Origin: a virus | Length of the DNA: 27,961 bases | Reading direction: 5' to 3' (one strand) | Virus record (IMG/VR): IMGVR_UViG_3300031227_000314 | Span: 1 to 27,961 of that record | Shown: piece by piece, positions 1 through 6,047 of the stretch | Position numbering within the stretch: the stretch's first letter is position 1 | Layout of the letters: each line of letters starts with the position of its first letter | Notes under the pieces: generated by a model | Told to the model about the DNA's origin: nothing | Seen by the model: the letters and a program-made list of their open reading frames with translations, nothing else | The model's database searches: none | Translations under genes and position numbers: made by a program

Positions 1-1
1 C

Positions 2-772
2 GTATGTGTGTCAGACCTGCATTTGGGCGATGGAGGTCCGAGAGACAATTTTAAGAAGAATCGGCATCTCTTCGAGTCGTTCCTTGACCAGGTTCAAAAA
101 GACGGTGACCGGCTCTATATCCTCGGAGACTTAATGGAATGGTGGCAAGTAAACATTGCTGCATCAGTCGAACATTACTACCCGCTCCTGGAACGACTAG
201 ATAACATGGGAGCGAGGTATGTCGTCGGAAATCACGACAATGCCTTTCTAGAGTGGATCAAGACGGGCGAACTGGATGCAATGGTCGGGATGGCGCTGAT
301 TGACCAGCAGGAAGAGTACTTCGTGAAGGTGATCGGTAAGCGTCATTTTCTGTTCTGCCATGGCCATGAAGGCGACGAATACTGTCGAGACATCAATCCT
401 GGGATGGGGAATATTACCTCAATCATCTCTGGCTTGTTAGAGGATGATTACCCACGTCAGAGGGCCGAAGAGAAATTCATGAATGTATTGGAATCATGGA
501 TCACCTTCTGGCGTGCGCTTGGTGGAAAGAAGCAACGACTCAAAGAAATGACTCAAGGTGTGGAGGATCTGCGCAGGAAGCATGAATGTCAGGTTGTAGT
601 ATGCGGACATACTCACCATGCCGGCTCTATTGCGGGCAAGCATTACAACTGCGGAACATGGACGGATGACGAAGCACCTACGTTTGTTCGCATCACTGAA
701 GGGGGCAATGCGAGCGTACGGTACTGGGATGGGAAACATGACCGCCCGTTCCTGCGAGGGTTAGAGACATGA
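2..772 (+). CDS. Calcineurin-like metallophosphoesterase, LpxH-like (5' end cut by window edge)
   Basis: The dimetal phosphoesterase signature is complete. Numbering from the GTG at base 8, it has SDLHLGD (Asp3, His5), LGDLMEWW (Asp41), GNHDN (Asn75, His76), FCHGHEGDE (His118) and CGHTHH near residue 200. The LGDL-E-W and HGHEGD wording resembles UDP-2,3-diacylglucosamine hydrolase (LpxH) and its relatives more than DNA-repair Mre11. Family members hydrolyse phosphodiester or pyrophosphate bonds using two metal ions. The substrate here cannot be told from sequence. The frame is open to base 2, and these proteins normally have a few hydrophobic residues before SDLHL, so the true start probably lies upstream of the window. 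The GTG at base 8 is possible but would remove the first beta strand. The stop overlaps the next gene by ATGA. The assignment to the superfamily is firm; LpxH activity is not. Confidence 0.9.
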   Translation, partial: VCVSDLHLGDGGPRDNFKKNRHLFESFLDQVQKDGDRLYILGDLMEWWQVNIAASVEHYYPLLERLDNMGARYVVGNHDNAFLEWIKTGELDAMVGMALIDQQEEYFVKVIGKRHFLFCHGHEGDEYCRDINPGMGNITSIISGLLEDDYPRQRAEEKFMNVLESWITFWRALGGKKQRLKEMTQGVEDLRRKHECQVVVCGHTHHAGSIAGKHYNCGTWTDDEAPTFVRITEGGNASVRYWDGKHDRPFLRGLET

Positions 773-1005
773 AGACAACCCTGCGATACATATGTCAGCA
801 CCCAGGATGCTACCGGACATTAGAAATGATTGACAACGGCGGCGGGGTTTGGCTTGCATGTCCGATGGGACATGGCAAGCTTCACCCGCTGCCAGTGCTG
901 CGTGGAGCAGGTTTAGTGCTCCACGTCGGGGGAACTCGCCTGACGGCACCCTATGTCCGTGGGCCTTTCACTGTCAATCCTCAAAATGCAGACCATCAGC
1001 GATGA
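769..1005 (+). CDS. Small Cys-rich protein, possible zinc ribbon
   Basis: A 78-residue protein starts at an ATG whose ATGA overlaps the stop of the phosphoesterase gene, the usual sign of translational coupling. Cys9-x4-Cys14 and Cys31-x3-His35 in the first half could bind one zinc ion. The C-terminal half has no recognisable domain. Its last 32 bases overlap the end of the convergent recombinase gene. I do not recognise the family, and the function is unknown. The ATGA overlap and the paired Cys motifs are the main reasons to believe it. Other frames in this stretch lack such support. Confidence 0.6.
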   Translation: MKTTLRYICQHPGCYRTLEMIDNGGGVWLACPMGHGKLHPLPVLRGAGLVLHVGGTRLTAPYVRGPFTVNPQNADHQR

Positions 1006-1726
1006 CTTTCCGAATGGTCCTCGGGCTCCAGGGCTTTCCACGGAACGTGCCGCTCATTTGTGTAGCCCAGATAGCAATCCATCCCGAGGAGAGTCCCTGT
1101 TTATGGAACGAGTGGATCAGCTTCACGGCCGCTCGTTCCTGCAGATTCGGGACAAGCTTCTTCTTGTCCTTGGGGTCTAACCCATAGCCGACCGGGATCG
1201 AGCCTACTCGCTCTCCGTTGGCTTTCTTTTTGGCTAGTCCGCGTTTTGTATTCACGCGAATCCGGTCACGCTCGTAAGCTGCGAACAGGGCGAAAATGCC
1301 CTGTACCAGCCGGCCTTCCGGTGAGTTTCCAGTGTTAAGCCCGTTTGCATACTCGATGCGTCCGCCGGCAGCTTGGACGGCAGATACGATCTGGGCATAG
1401 ACCAGGATATCCCTAGCAAGCCGGTCCTGCGTATCCACGACCAGAATGCAGTTATCGCCTTTCTCGATAGCCCAGATGGCCTTTTCTAGACCCTTGCGAG
1501 GGTAGGTTGCTCCGCTTACGTTCCTGTCAGTGTAGACCGCCCTGTACTCCGTGCCGATCCTTCTTCCTCCTGGCCCTGTTACCTCTTCATCGCTCTTAAT
1601 CAGCGGGATCGAGTACCCCATGCGTTTACAATATGCCTTACAGCGTTCGAGCTGCTTTTCGCATGATTGACTTGTCTTGGCATCCGGCCGAGGTGAGAAC
1701 CGAGCATAAAGGATTGCGCTGGTCAT
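974..1726 (-). CDS. Serine recombinase (resolvase/invertase family)
   Basis: This 250-residue site-specific recombinase cuts DNA through a serine nucleophile. The N-terminal catalytic domain shows YARFSP with the nucleophilic Ser and a catalytic Arg, then DTQDRLARD, and the helix AAYERDRIRVNTKRG with the conserved Glu-Arg and Arg residues. The C-terminal part, from PVGYGLDP to the WSPRTIRKV stretch, resembles the start of the 'recombinase' DNA-binding domain of large serine recombinases. It is short, so the protein lies between small invertases and large phage integrases. I chose the ATG at 1726 because GGAGAG lies 5 bases upstream; the frame is open further, to 1810. The first 89 bases overlap the zinc-ribbon gene. 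It is last in the leftward operon. No attachment site or repressor was found, so integration, inversion or dimer resolution are all possible. Confidence 0.92.
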   Translation of the reverse strand: MTSAILYARFSPRPDAKTSQSCEKQLERCKAYCKRMGYSIPLIKSDEEVTGPGGRRIGTEYRAVYTDRNVSGATYPRKGLEKAIWAIEKGDNCILVVDTQDRLARDILVYAQIVSAVQAAGGRIEYANGLNTGNSPEGRLVQGIFALFAAYERDRIRVNTKRGLAKKKANGERVGSIPVGYGLDPKDKKKLVPNLQERAAVKLIHSFHKQGLSSGWIAIWATQMSGTFRGKPWSPRTIRKVIADGLHFED

Positions 1727-1877
1727 ATATTCTCTCCGAGGTGTTATTCTTGACCTTTTCGAGACACTTCTTGCAAAAGGTCCCATGGCCAACGATCTGG
1801 ACGAAGCCACACTTCCTGCATTGGCACTTTTCCTTTGCGGGTCTAATGACGAGAATTCTTTTAGGCGAGGCGTTCAT
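1638..1877 (-). CDS. Small zinc-ribbon protein overlapping the recombinase start
   Basis: A 79-residue protein carries Cys20-x2-Cys23 and Cys35-x2-Cys38, the spacing of a zinc ribbon, within a basic N-terminal half. The start is well supported. GGAG lies 5 bases before the ATG at 1877, and that ATG overlaps the stop of the preceding gene by ATGA. The last 89 bases are shared out of frame with the recombinase, whose own ribosome binding site lies inside this gene, so the two are probably translationally coupled. It could be a DNA- or RNA-binding partner, but no function can be assigned. The part beyond about residue 50 has no evident structure and may be only the price of the overlap. Confidence 0.62.
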   Translation of the reverse strand: MNASPKRILVIRPAKEKCQCRKCGFVQIVGHGTFCKKCLEKVKNNTSERIYDQRNPLCSVLTSAGCQDKSIMRKAARTL

Positions 1878-2179
1878 ATAAACTCCACGGGGTCACAGGT
1901 CTGTCCGAAGTACATCGACTCTTGATTCAGCTCGATCTTGATCCACAAGATACAACTGCGTACTTCCTTCGGGTGAGCATCGGTAACGATAGTTAAGCGT
2001 CGGACCAGCTCACGATAAACTTTACCGCCACATAGATCCTTCCAGTATCCGATACCCTGATGATCGAGCGTACATCCACCAAAGTGCTCCGTTACATGAG
2101 CGAGTATCTTCTCAAGGATCTCGTTGGGAATAGCCGCTCCATTATTGTAGTGGGTCGGCAAAAAAGTAGTGAAAGTCAT
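1874..2179 (-). CDS. Conserved phage protein, paralogue of 6048..6356
   Basis: This 101-residue protein is unmistakably related to the product of 6048..6356. Both begin MTFTT-LPTH-NN, share LFGG/HFGGCTLD, W-KD, VYRE-V-RLT, a Cys-(I/V)-LWIK-like stretch, and both end in DPVEFI. The conserved block of Trp, Asp, Tyr and Arg residues suggests a small folded domain. I do not recognise the family and give no function. Its start is an ATG preceded by a run of G residues (GGGGGGCGAA). It overlaps the following zinc-ribbon gene by ATGA. Having two copies in one block indicates an ancient duplication. Confidence 0.78.
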   Translation of the reverse strand: MTFTTFLPTHYNNGAAIPNEILEKILAHVTEHFGGCTLDHQGIGYWKDLCGGKVYRELVRRLTIVTDAHPKEVRSCILWIKIELNQESMYFGQTCDPVEFI

Positions 2180-2242
2180 TTCGCCCCCCGAGTTGCTTCA
2201 GGGCGAGTCGTGCCATGTTCCTTGCCTTTCTTTCCGACCATC

Positions 2243-2530
2243 CTAAGCATACGCTTGGACGATCGCAATGTCAGGCGGCGATTCATCGGCGGCTGCAATT
2301 TCAGTCCCACATCCAGTGCCGGCGAAGATTTGACGAACATCATTATTCTCCCAGGTAATGTTACGAAGTTTGTCGATAAGGTCAGAAATGCTTTCCAGCC
2401 ATCTCGTGGTCAGCATAGCCAAGCGATCTTTTTCAAAATCGTCGTCTGTGCAACTGATGCGACGGCACACTCTCGCTGCTCGGACGGCAGTCACGGCGAT
2501 CTCTTGGAGATCTCGGTCTCGATCGTTCAT
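2243..2530 (-). CDS. Hypothetical phage protein, helical
   Basis: This 95-residue protein has a charged, helix-rich middle (RLAMLTTRWLESISDLIDKL) and an Asp/Glu-rich tail. The ATG at 2530 is preceded by GAGGA at a suitable distance. An extended -10 promoter element (2589-2597) sits about 60 bases upstream. The frame remains open to a TTG at 2674, but that longer form would contain the promoter and lacks a good ribosome binding site, so I prefer the shorter one. No domain was recognised. A plus-strand frame covers the same bases but opposes the direction of all neighbours. Confidence 0.6.
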   Translation of the reverse strand: MNDRDRDLQEIAVTAVRAARVCRRISCTDDDFEKDRLAMLTTRWLESISDLIDKLRNITWENNDVRQIFAGTGCGTEIAAADESPPDIAIVQAYA

Positions 2531-2588
2531 TGGTTCCTCAATAGTGGGGGATTGCAGAGTGACGGGTACGTTGCCGGCCTCTCTACTG

Positions 2589-2597
2589 ATTATAGCA
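2589..2597 (-). promoter_or_regulatory. Extended -10 promoter element
   Basis: On the minus strand TGCTATAAT gives a perfect -10 hexamer with the TGn extension that replaces a -35 box. No good -35 is visible 16-18 bases upstream. It lies just upstream of the 95-residue gene starting at 2530. This is a single-motif call. Confidence 0.4.
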
Positions 2598-2690
2598 CTT
2601 ATTGCGTCGCTCAGGATCGTTCCTAAGGGCCTCAAGGGCTCCTGGGTGAGTCCTAAGACTCCAGGAAAATGCAAGGCCTTAGAAGGCGTT

Positions 2691-2879
2691 TCAGGGTAGT
2701 CGTCTTGCCAATTTGACGTTACGATCAGCCATTATCTCAAGGGCTAAAATTTCGTCCCTTATCTGCCCGATCTGACGCCGTAAGTATTCCGCGTGCCGGC
2801 GTAGCTCCTTGGTTGATGGGATGATCGCCCCACAGGCCGCTGCCTCGTTCGTGGCTATGATCTCTTCAAGTGGACGCAT
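2691..2879 (-). CDS. Small hypothetical protein with helical C-terminus
   Basis: This 62-residue protein starts MRPLEEIIA and is rich in Arg, Glu, Ile and Ala. Residues from about 27 to the end could form one long amphipathic helix (LRRHAEYLRRQIGQIRDEI). AGGAG lies 7 bases before the ATG at 2879, which directly follows the sigma-factor stop, so the two are probably co-translated. An in-frame ATG at 2900 inside the sigma gene lacks such a site. The family is unknown. A coiled-coil partner for a neighbour is possible but not shown. Confidence 0.62.
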   Translation of the reverse strand: MRPLEEIIATNEAAACGAIIPSTKELRRHAEYLRRQIGQIRDEILALEIMADRNVKLARRLP

Positions 2880-2880
2880 T

Positions 2881-3513
2881 TCAGGACTCCTGTTGTTCAT
2901 GCTTGGCTCGTTGCATTTTCCCTAATGCCCGTTGCCTTACCTGGGAAACCCATTGCTTTGAACAGTCCAACTGTTCACCAATCTCTTCAAGGGTACGCTC
3001 GCAGTCACCGATGCCATATGACATCTTCACGACGATTCGCTCTATCGGGGTTAATGCCTTGAATAGTACAGACAATTCTTCACGATCGTCGATCTGTTTT
3101 AGCCGGGCAGTATTCCGCTTGTCTTCCATGTCAGCGCCTCGGTCGGAGCCACCCACAATTAGATCGACCTTATCGGCTTCGCTTATATTATAAAACTTGA
3201 CATGGGCCCACAATGCTTCGTAGCACTGATTACGCATCGCACGCTCAAGGTATCTAGCACATTGCCTGTCGCAGTAGCAGGAAAGATCTAGGTTGTCATA
3301 CTTGTCGACGATGGCTAGATTGCAGGCCGAAAGCATAACATCGTAAGGAGCACCAAGAGCGTTGGCCATGCGGCCGGCGATCACGCGAGCCCACGGGGCC
3401 CATTGCTTGAATGCGGCTCGTATTAGTGCGGGGGTCCGTTCGTCCATTAGTGTGGTTCCATTCTCGGTTAAGATTCGATTATGGGTGCTGCTCCGCCTCG
3501 TCTCGCGGTCCAT
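2881..3513 (-). CDS. RNA polymerase sigma factor, phage-encoded
   Basis: The C-terminal 55 residues match sigma-70 region 4. LTPIERIVVKMSYGIG is followed by TLEEIGEQLDCSKQWVSQV, the helix-turn-helix that reads the -35 element, and then RQRALGKM. The N-terminal half (roughly residues 30-110) is helical with Trp, Arg and Tyr residues and probably corresponds to region 2, but is too diverged for certainty. At 210 residues it has the size of a small group-3 or ECF-like factor. It would redirect host RNA polymerase to a subset of phage promoters. The ATG at 3513 follows AAAGG. It lies 12 bases after the phosphoribosyltransferase gene. Which promoters it serves is unknown, since those found here look like host sigma-70 sites. 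Confidence 0.82.
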   Translation of the reverse strand: MDRETRRSSTHNRILTENGTTLMDERTPALIRAAFKQWAPWARVIAGRMANALGAPYDVMLSACNLAIVDKYDNLDLSCYCDRQCARYLERAMRNQCYEALWAHVKFYNISEADKVDLIVGGSDRGADMEDKRNTARLKQIDDREELSVLFKALTPIERIVVKMSYGIGDCERTLEEIGEQLDCSKQWVSQVRQRALGKMQRAKHEQQES

Positions 3514-3525
3514 AGCATCTACCTT

Positions 3526-4182
3526 TCATTTGACTGCGATAATCCTGTCACCTTTAACGGTACACTCAGCTTTCCAAGTGTGACGTCTAGGGAAGTGCGG
3601 CCCCCTGATGATAATCTTACTTCCATCTCGCAAGCCCCTGTCGCTGTACGTGCCTGGCGAGAAGAAATTTATCCTGGTCTTTCGTTTAACAGCTTGCTTT
3701 AGGGCAGTCTTCGTTTGGCAGTTATACCTAGTGTAGTAGTGCTCATCCTTGGGCACGTAAAGGCTACTCACTACACCCTTCGCATAGAGCGTAAAGCCTA
3801 CGCATGTATGGCCCCAGTCCCTCAGTGTTTCCCTGATTTTCTCAATCGTGGCTCCCGTTTCCACGAAGTCATCCAGAATGAGGCAAGACCCCAAGACCTC
3901 GCCTACATGCCGCTGAGATGAGTGCGTCTTATCGCAGGGCTTGCGGAGTAAGATCCAGCTTTTCTCCATATGATCTGCGAGCATAGGGCCGACTAAGGCA
4001 CCGGACATACCGCGAAAAGCAAGCGTGCCAAATTCTATTTGGCTTGCCTTGATTATGCACGCGGTCCTCTCGACGGTCTTCCTTGTATCTACATGGAGGT
4101 TACTGTGGTAGAGATTATTTTTGTCCCATCCCTTGTTAATGATGGTCTTGGAGAGCGGAATACCGAAACTTTTATCTGGCAT
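3526..4182 (-). CDS. Phosphoribosyltransferase-like protein
   Basis: The PRPP-binding signature of type I phosphoribosyltransferases is clear. CLILDDFVETGATI (residues 100-113) places two acidic residues (Asp104, Asp105) and a Thr-Gly turn after a hydrophobic strand. Upstream, FRGMSGALVGPMLA (56-69) matches the flexible N-terminal loop region. The family transfers ribose-5-phosphate from PRPP to a base, as in orotate or purine salvage, but some members act as regulators. The basic tail beyond residue about 160 is not typical. The ATG at 4182 is preceded by GGAG at 6 bases. It sits between the tRNA-like RNA and the sigma-factor gene and is probably on their transcript. The substrate cannot be predicted. 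Confidence 0.85.
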   Translation of the reverse strand: MPDKSFGIPLSKTIINKGWDKNNLYHSNLHVDTRKTVERTACIIKASQIEFGTLAFRGMSGALVGPMLADHMEKSWILLRKPCDKTHSSQRHVGEVLGSCLILDDFVETGATIEKIRETLRDWGHTCVGFTLYAKGVVSSLYVPKDEHYYTRYNCQTKTALKQAVKRKTRINFFSPGTYSDRGLRDGSKIIIRGPHFPRRHTWKAECTVKGDRIIAVK

Positions 4183-4223
4183 AGTAAACTCCAGCAGGTT
4201 CGCGTTTACAGGAACAGAAAAGG

Positions 4224-4362
4224 CACCCCGCCAGGGAATCGAACCCTGGATATATGGAACTCATCACGCAGGGCGGTCTGCTCCGCTTTACTCGCCGATG
4301 CACACATAGTCATCAGCAAACGTGATGAGTCGCAGACCATATACATACCCATATTCGGGGCG
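4224..4362 (-). ncRNA. Compact tRNA-like structured RNA (tmRNA-like 3' domain)
   Basis: Read on the minus strand, the sequence folds into nested helices found by eye. The acceptor-like stem is 4356-4362 with 4224-4230 (7 bp, one G-U). A T-arm abuts it: 4244-4249 with 4231-4236, with loop TTCGATT closed by G and C as in tRNA. A connecting helix is 4337-4344 with 4250-4257. A helix of 11 bp is 4321-4331 with 4258-4268. Two apical hairpins are 4311-4317 with 4294-4300, and 4283-4286 with 4273-4276. The 5-base bulge TCTGC (4332-4336) is complementary to GCAGA in the loop of the second hairpin (4277-4281), a pseudoknot. After the acceptor the sequence reads CC then TTTT, so CCA is not encoded. There is no D-arm or anticodon arm, so it is not an ordinary tRNA. 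At about 139 nt it is far shorter than known tmRNA. Confidence 0.65.
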
Positions 4363-4368
4363 TGTCAC

Positions 4369-4518
4369 TTAAATATAGACTCCGGTTCGCATGATCTCAT
4401 TCCAGATTCCGCCTTTGTTGGACCTCCCATAATGCGGGCCCCTGCATCCGAATAAGTCAGAGTCTTCCAGGCTACTCGCAGTTAATGCCTCTCTGGTACG
4501 CTTAAAGTTCTCACGGAT
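4369..4518 (-). CDS. Possible small protein with non-canonical ATC start
   Basis: A 49-codon frame runs from an ATC at 4518 to a TAA 7 bases before the tRNA-like RNA. It reads IRENFKRTREALTASS and later HYGRSNKGGIWNEIM, a composition that looks protein-like. It lies just downstream of a strong promoter. The 13-base leader ACCCGAGGACTAA precedes it, and that leader also precedes the ATG of 5434..5778. No ATG, GTG or TTG is in frame near that leader. The GTG at 4514 opens another frame that stops after 10 codons. Either the start is ATC, or a base change broke the original start, or the frame is not translated. Confidence 0.3.
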   Translation of the reverse strand: MRENFKRTREALTASSLEDSDLFGCRGPHYGRSNKGGIWNEIMRTGVYI

Positions 4519-4539
4519 TAGTCCTCGGGTGAAAGTGAT

Positions 4540-4568
4540 AGTGTACCTCGGTCCCTGCCCATTGTCAA
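4540..4568 (-). promoter_or_regulatory. Sigma-70-type promoter for the leftward RNA/sigma operon
   Basis: On the minus strand TTGACA (4563-4568) and TACACT (4540-4545) are separated by exactly 17 bases. Transcription would start near 4533 and run into the short ORF, the tRNA-like RNA and the phosphoribosyltransferase gene. The 92 bases between it and the gene ending at 4661 contain direct repeats of GGTACGC but no visible gene. Confidence 0.7.
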
Positions 4569-4660
4569 GGGGCAGGGTACGGGAGACACTAATACTTTAC
4601 TCCACAAGCTTGGAGCCAAAGTCCCTGGTCCAAGTACGTGGTACGCGGTACGCGGCACAC

Positions 4661-5392
4661 TCACTTGGCGTGCGAGTACGAAACAATTCTTTCCCATGCA
4701 CATCTTTCTGCTACTTGCTCCGTGTTGATGTACATATTGAGTCCCTCCTCATTTTCCCAGTATTCATCCGCTTTTTCGGCACAAGTCTCGAATAGCTCAC
4801 GAAGCACGTCGTCGGCCGGCCAGACGAAATCAAAATCGGAGTATTTCCTTTCCAAGCGGCTTGTGAAGTCGTCGCGGACCCGGCTATTCCAGGCTTCTTC
4901 AGTCACTTCTGATTCGATTTCGCATATCGCATCGCCATCAATTACGGGGTAGTCCTCCATTGCCTCCAAGGTCTCCAATACTTCAACGAAGGTCTCTTCG
5001 CTGCATTGCAACAGAGCGGACAAGCCAAATACGACGTTCCAACTACCGCAAGCACCGTAGATCGCCCAGACGATATCCTTGCCCTTGTAGTCCTTGAGAA
5101 TGCAGTTAGCGTTTGCCTTTGTGGAGATTGCCCCACTGTAGTCTGAACCGCCGAAATGCGGCGGGGTGAAGTAGAGTTCACCGGGGTCGATTTCGTCGGT
5201 CGAGAGGTTCTTCAGGTAGTCGTTAGCGTCGACCGGGATGGGCATCTCAGACAAGTCTGTCGTGTAGGCCTCGGCGTTTCCGCTCAGTTTCCGAACATGG
5301 GATGAGTGCTCCCAGCCATCATAGCTACACCATCGGAGGCCATGAAGTTTAGTGATCCGGCCGAGACGATCTTGTGGAGTTGGGTCGTTCAT
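4661..5392 (-). CDS. Acidic hypothetical phage protein
   Basis: This 243-residue, strongly acidic protein has about 12 Trp/Tyr residues. Its core, around LETLEAMEDYPVIDGDAICEIE and EEAWNSRVRDDF, resembles from memory a recurrent family of acidic phage proteins of unknown role that share a 'YPVID-DA-SE-E' pattern. That resemblance needs a profile search. No catalytic motif or membrane segment is visible. The ATG at 5392 follows GAGACC, a weak site. It is the last gene of the small-gene cluster before the promoter at 4540-4568. The long plus-strand frames here are shadows. It is probably an early host-interaction protein, but that is inference from position only. Confidence 0.78.
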   Translation of the reverse strand: MNDPTPQDRLGRITKLHGLRWCSYDGWEHSSHVRKLSGNAEAYTTDLSEMPIPVDANDYLKNLSTDEIDPGELYFTPPHFGGSDYSGAISTKANANCILKDYKGKDIVWAIYGACGSWNVVFGLSALLQCSEETFVEVLETLEAMEDYPVIDGDAICEIESEVTEEAWNSRVRDDFTSRLERKYSDFDFVWPADDVLRELFETCAEKADEYWENEEGLNMYINTEQVAERCAWERIVSYSHAK

Positions 5393-5433
5393 AGTTGGGT
5401 CTCTATTCTATTGGGTTGCGTTGGTCCACAGGT

Positions 5434-5778
5434 CTAGTCGTCTAGTTCGTATTCGCCGCGAAGTCTATCAGCCGCTTCTTCGGCCCATTGCTGGAATGCT
5501 TCTAATGCTATTCGGTCTTCGTCATCGGCGAGTCGGGGGTGTTTCGCCAGTATCCGCACGCAATTAGACAGCTCACTGTCTAATTGGTCGAACAAGCTAA
5601 CGTACCATGCCTCATTGGTCATGGGTTCGGCGTTATCGTCCTCCGGGCGGAACCTTCCAAGTGTTAGCCCGCCGGTTGACGATATGGCGTACAGCATTGT
5701 ATCGACCCCGTCATGCCATTGGCTGCATAAGTCCACGTATTCATGCGGGATTTTGATTGAGTTCACTTCGGTCTTCAT
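5434..5778 (-). CDS. Acidic hypothetical phage protein
   Basis: A 114-residue protein has a net negative charge. Its C-terminal half is helical (EDRIALEAFQQWAEEAADRL). I chose the ATG at 5778 because GAGGA lies 6 bases upstream, within the leader ACCCGAGGACTAA that also occurs at 4518-4530. The frame is open to 5826, but the extra residues overlap the preceding gene. No domain was recognised. It lies between other small genes of the leftward block with short spacers. Confidence 0.7.
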   Translation of the reverse strand: MKTEVNSIKIPHEYVDLCSQWHDGVDTMLYAISSTGGLTLGRFRPEDDNAEPMTNEAWYVSLFDQLDSELSNCVRILAKHPRLADDEDRIALEAFQQWAEEAADRLRGEYELDD

Positions 5779-5813
5779 GTTTAGTCCTCGGGTTAAAGTC
5801 TTCGGGACGTGTT

Positions 5814-6008
5814 CTAGTACGAACATTGTTGCTGGCCGGTCAGCGGGTTCGGCTTACGCGGTGTATCGCTCACGCGATGTATACTCAAGAGTAGCGTATC
5901 CTCGCGATGTCCGAAGCCGAGGCACATGGCGTGCGTCTCGTCGGGTGTTAGGCACGCCGAGTAAATTTTACCGTTTGCCCATGAGTAGGTCCATGAAATG
6001 TCGTGCAT
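5814..6008 (-). CDS. Small hypothetical phage protein
   Basis: A 64-residue protein begins MHDISWTYSWANGKIYSA, probably a beta-rich start with several aromatic residues. The ATG at 6008 is preceded by AAGGGAG at 7 bases, within a spacer closely resembling those in front of the genes at 6885, 7120 and 7329. Some plus-strand frames overlap it but lack this signal. The function is unknown. Confidence 0.6.
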   Translation of the reverse strand: MHDISWTYSWANGKIYSACLTPDETHAMCLGFGHREDTLLLSIHRVSDTPRKPNPLTGQQQCSY

Positions 6009-6047
6009 GACTAGACTCCCTTGTGTTGTTGCCCCTGCTCGCTGGTT

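Noticed and set aside
974-1726. Evidence for lysogeny from the serine recombinase
   Set aside because: No repressor, attachment-site pair or excision gene is seen in the window; the enzyme alone does not prove integration.
2060-2626. 188-codon plus-strand frame in the leftward block
   Set aside because: It opposes two minus-strand genes with good starts, one of them with a clear paralogue.
2531-2674. N-terminal extension of the 95-residue gene to a TTG at 2674
   Set aside because: It has no ribosome binding site, and an extended -10 promoter and hairpins lie in the extension.
4224-4310. Ordinary tRNA gene on the minus strand suggested by the T-arm
   Set aside because: No anticodon arm, D-arm or matching acceptor strand exists within 76-95 bases; the matching acceptor strand is about 130 bases away, with other helices between.
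4224-4452. Classical one-piece tmRNA
   Set aside because: The length, the lack of several pseudoknots and the lack of a typical tag ending do not fit; only the tRNA-like end and connecting helix do.
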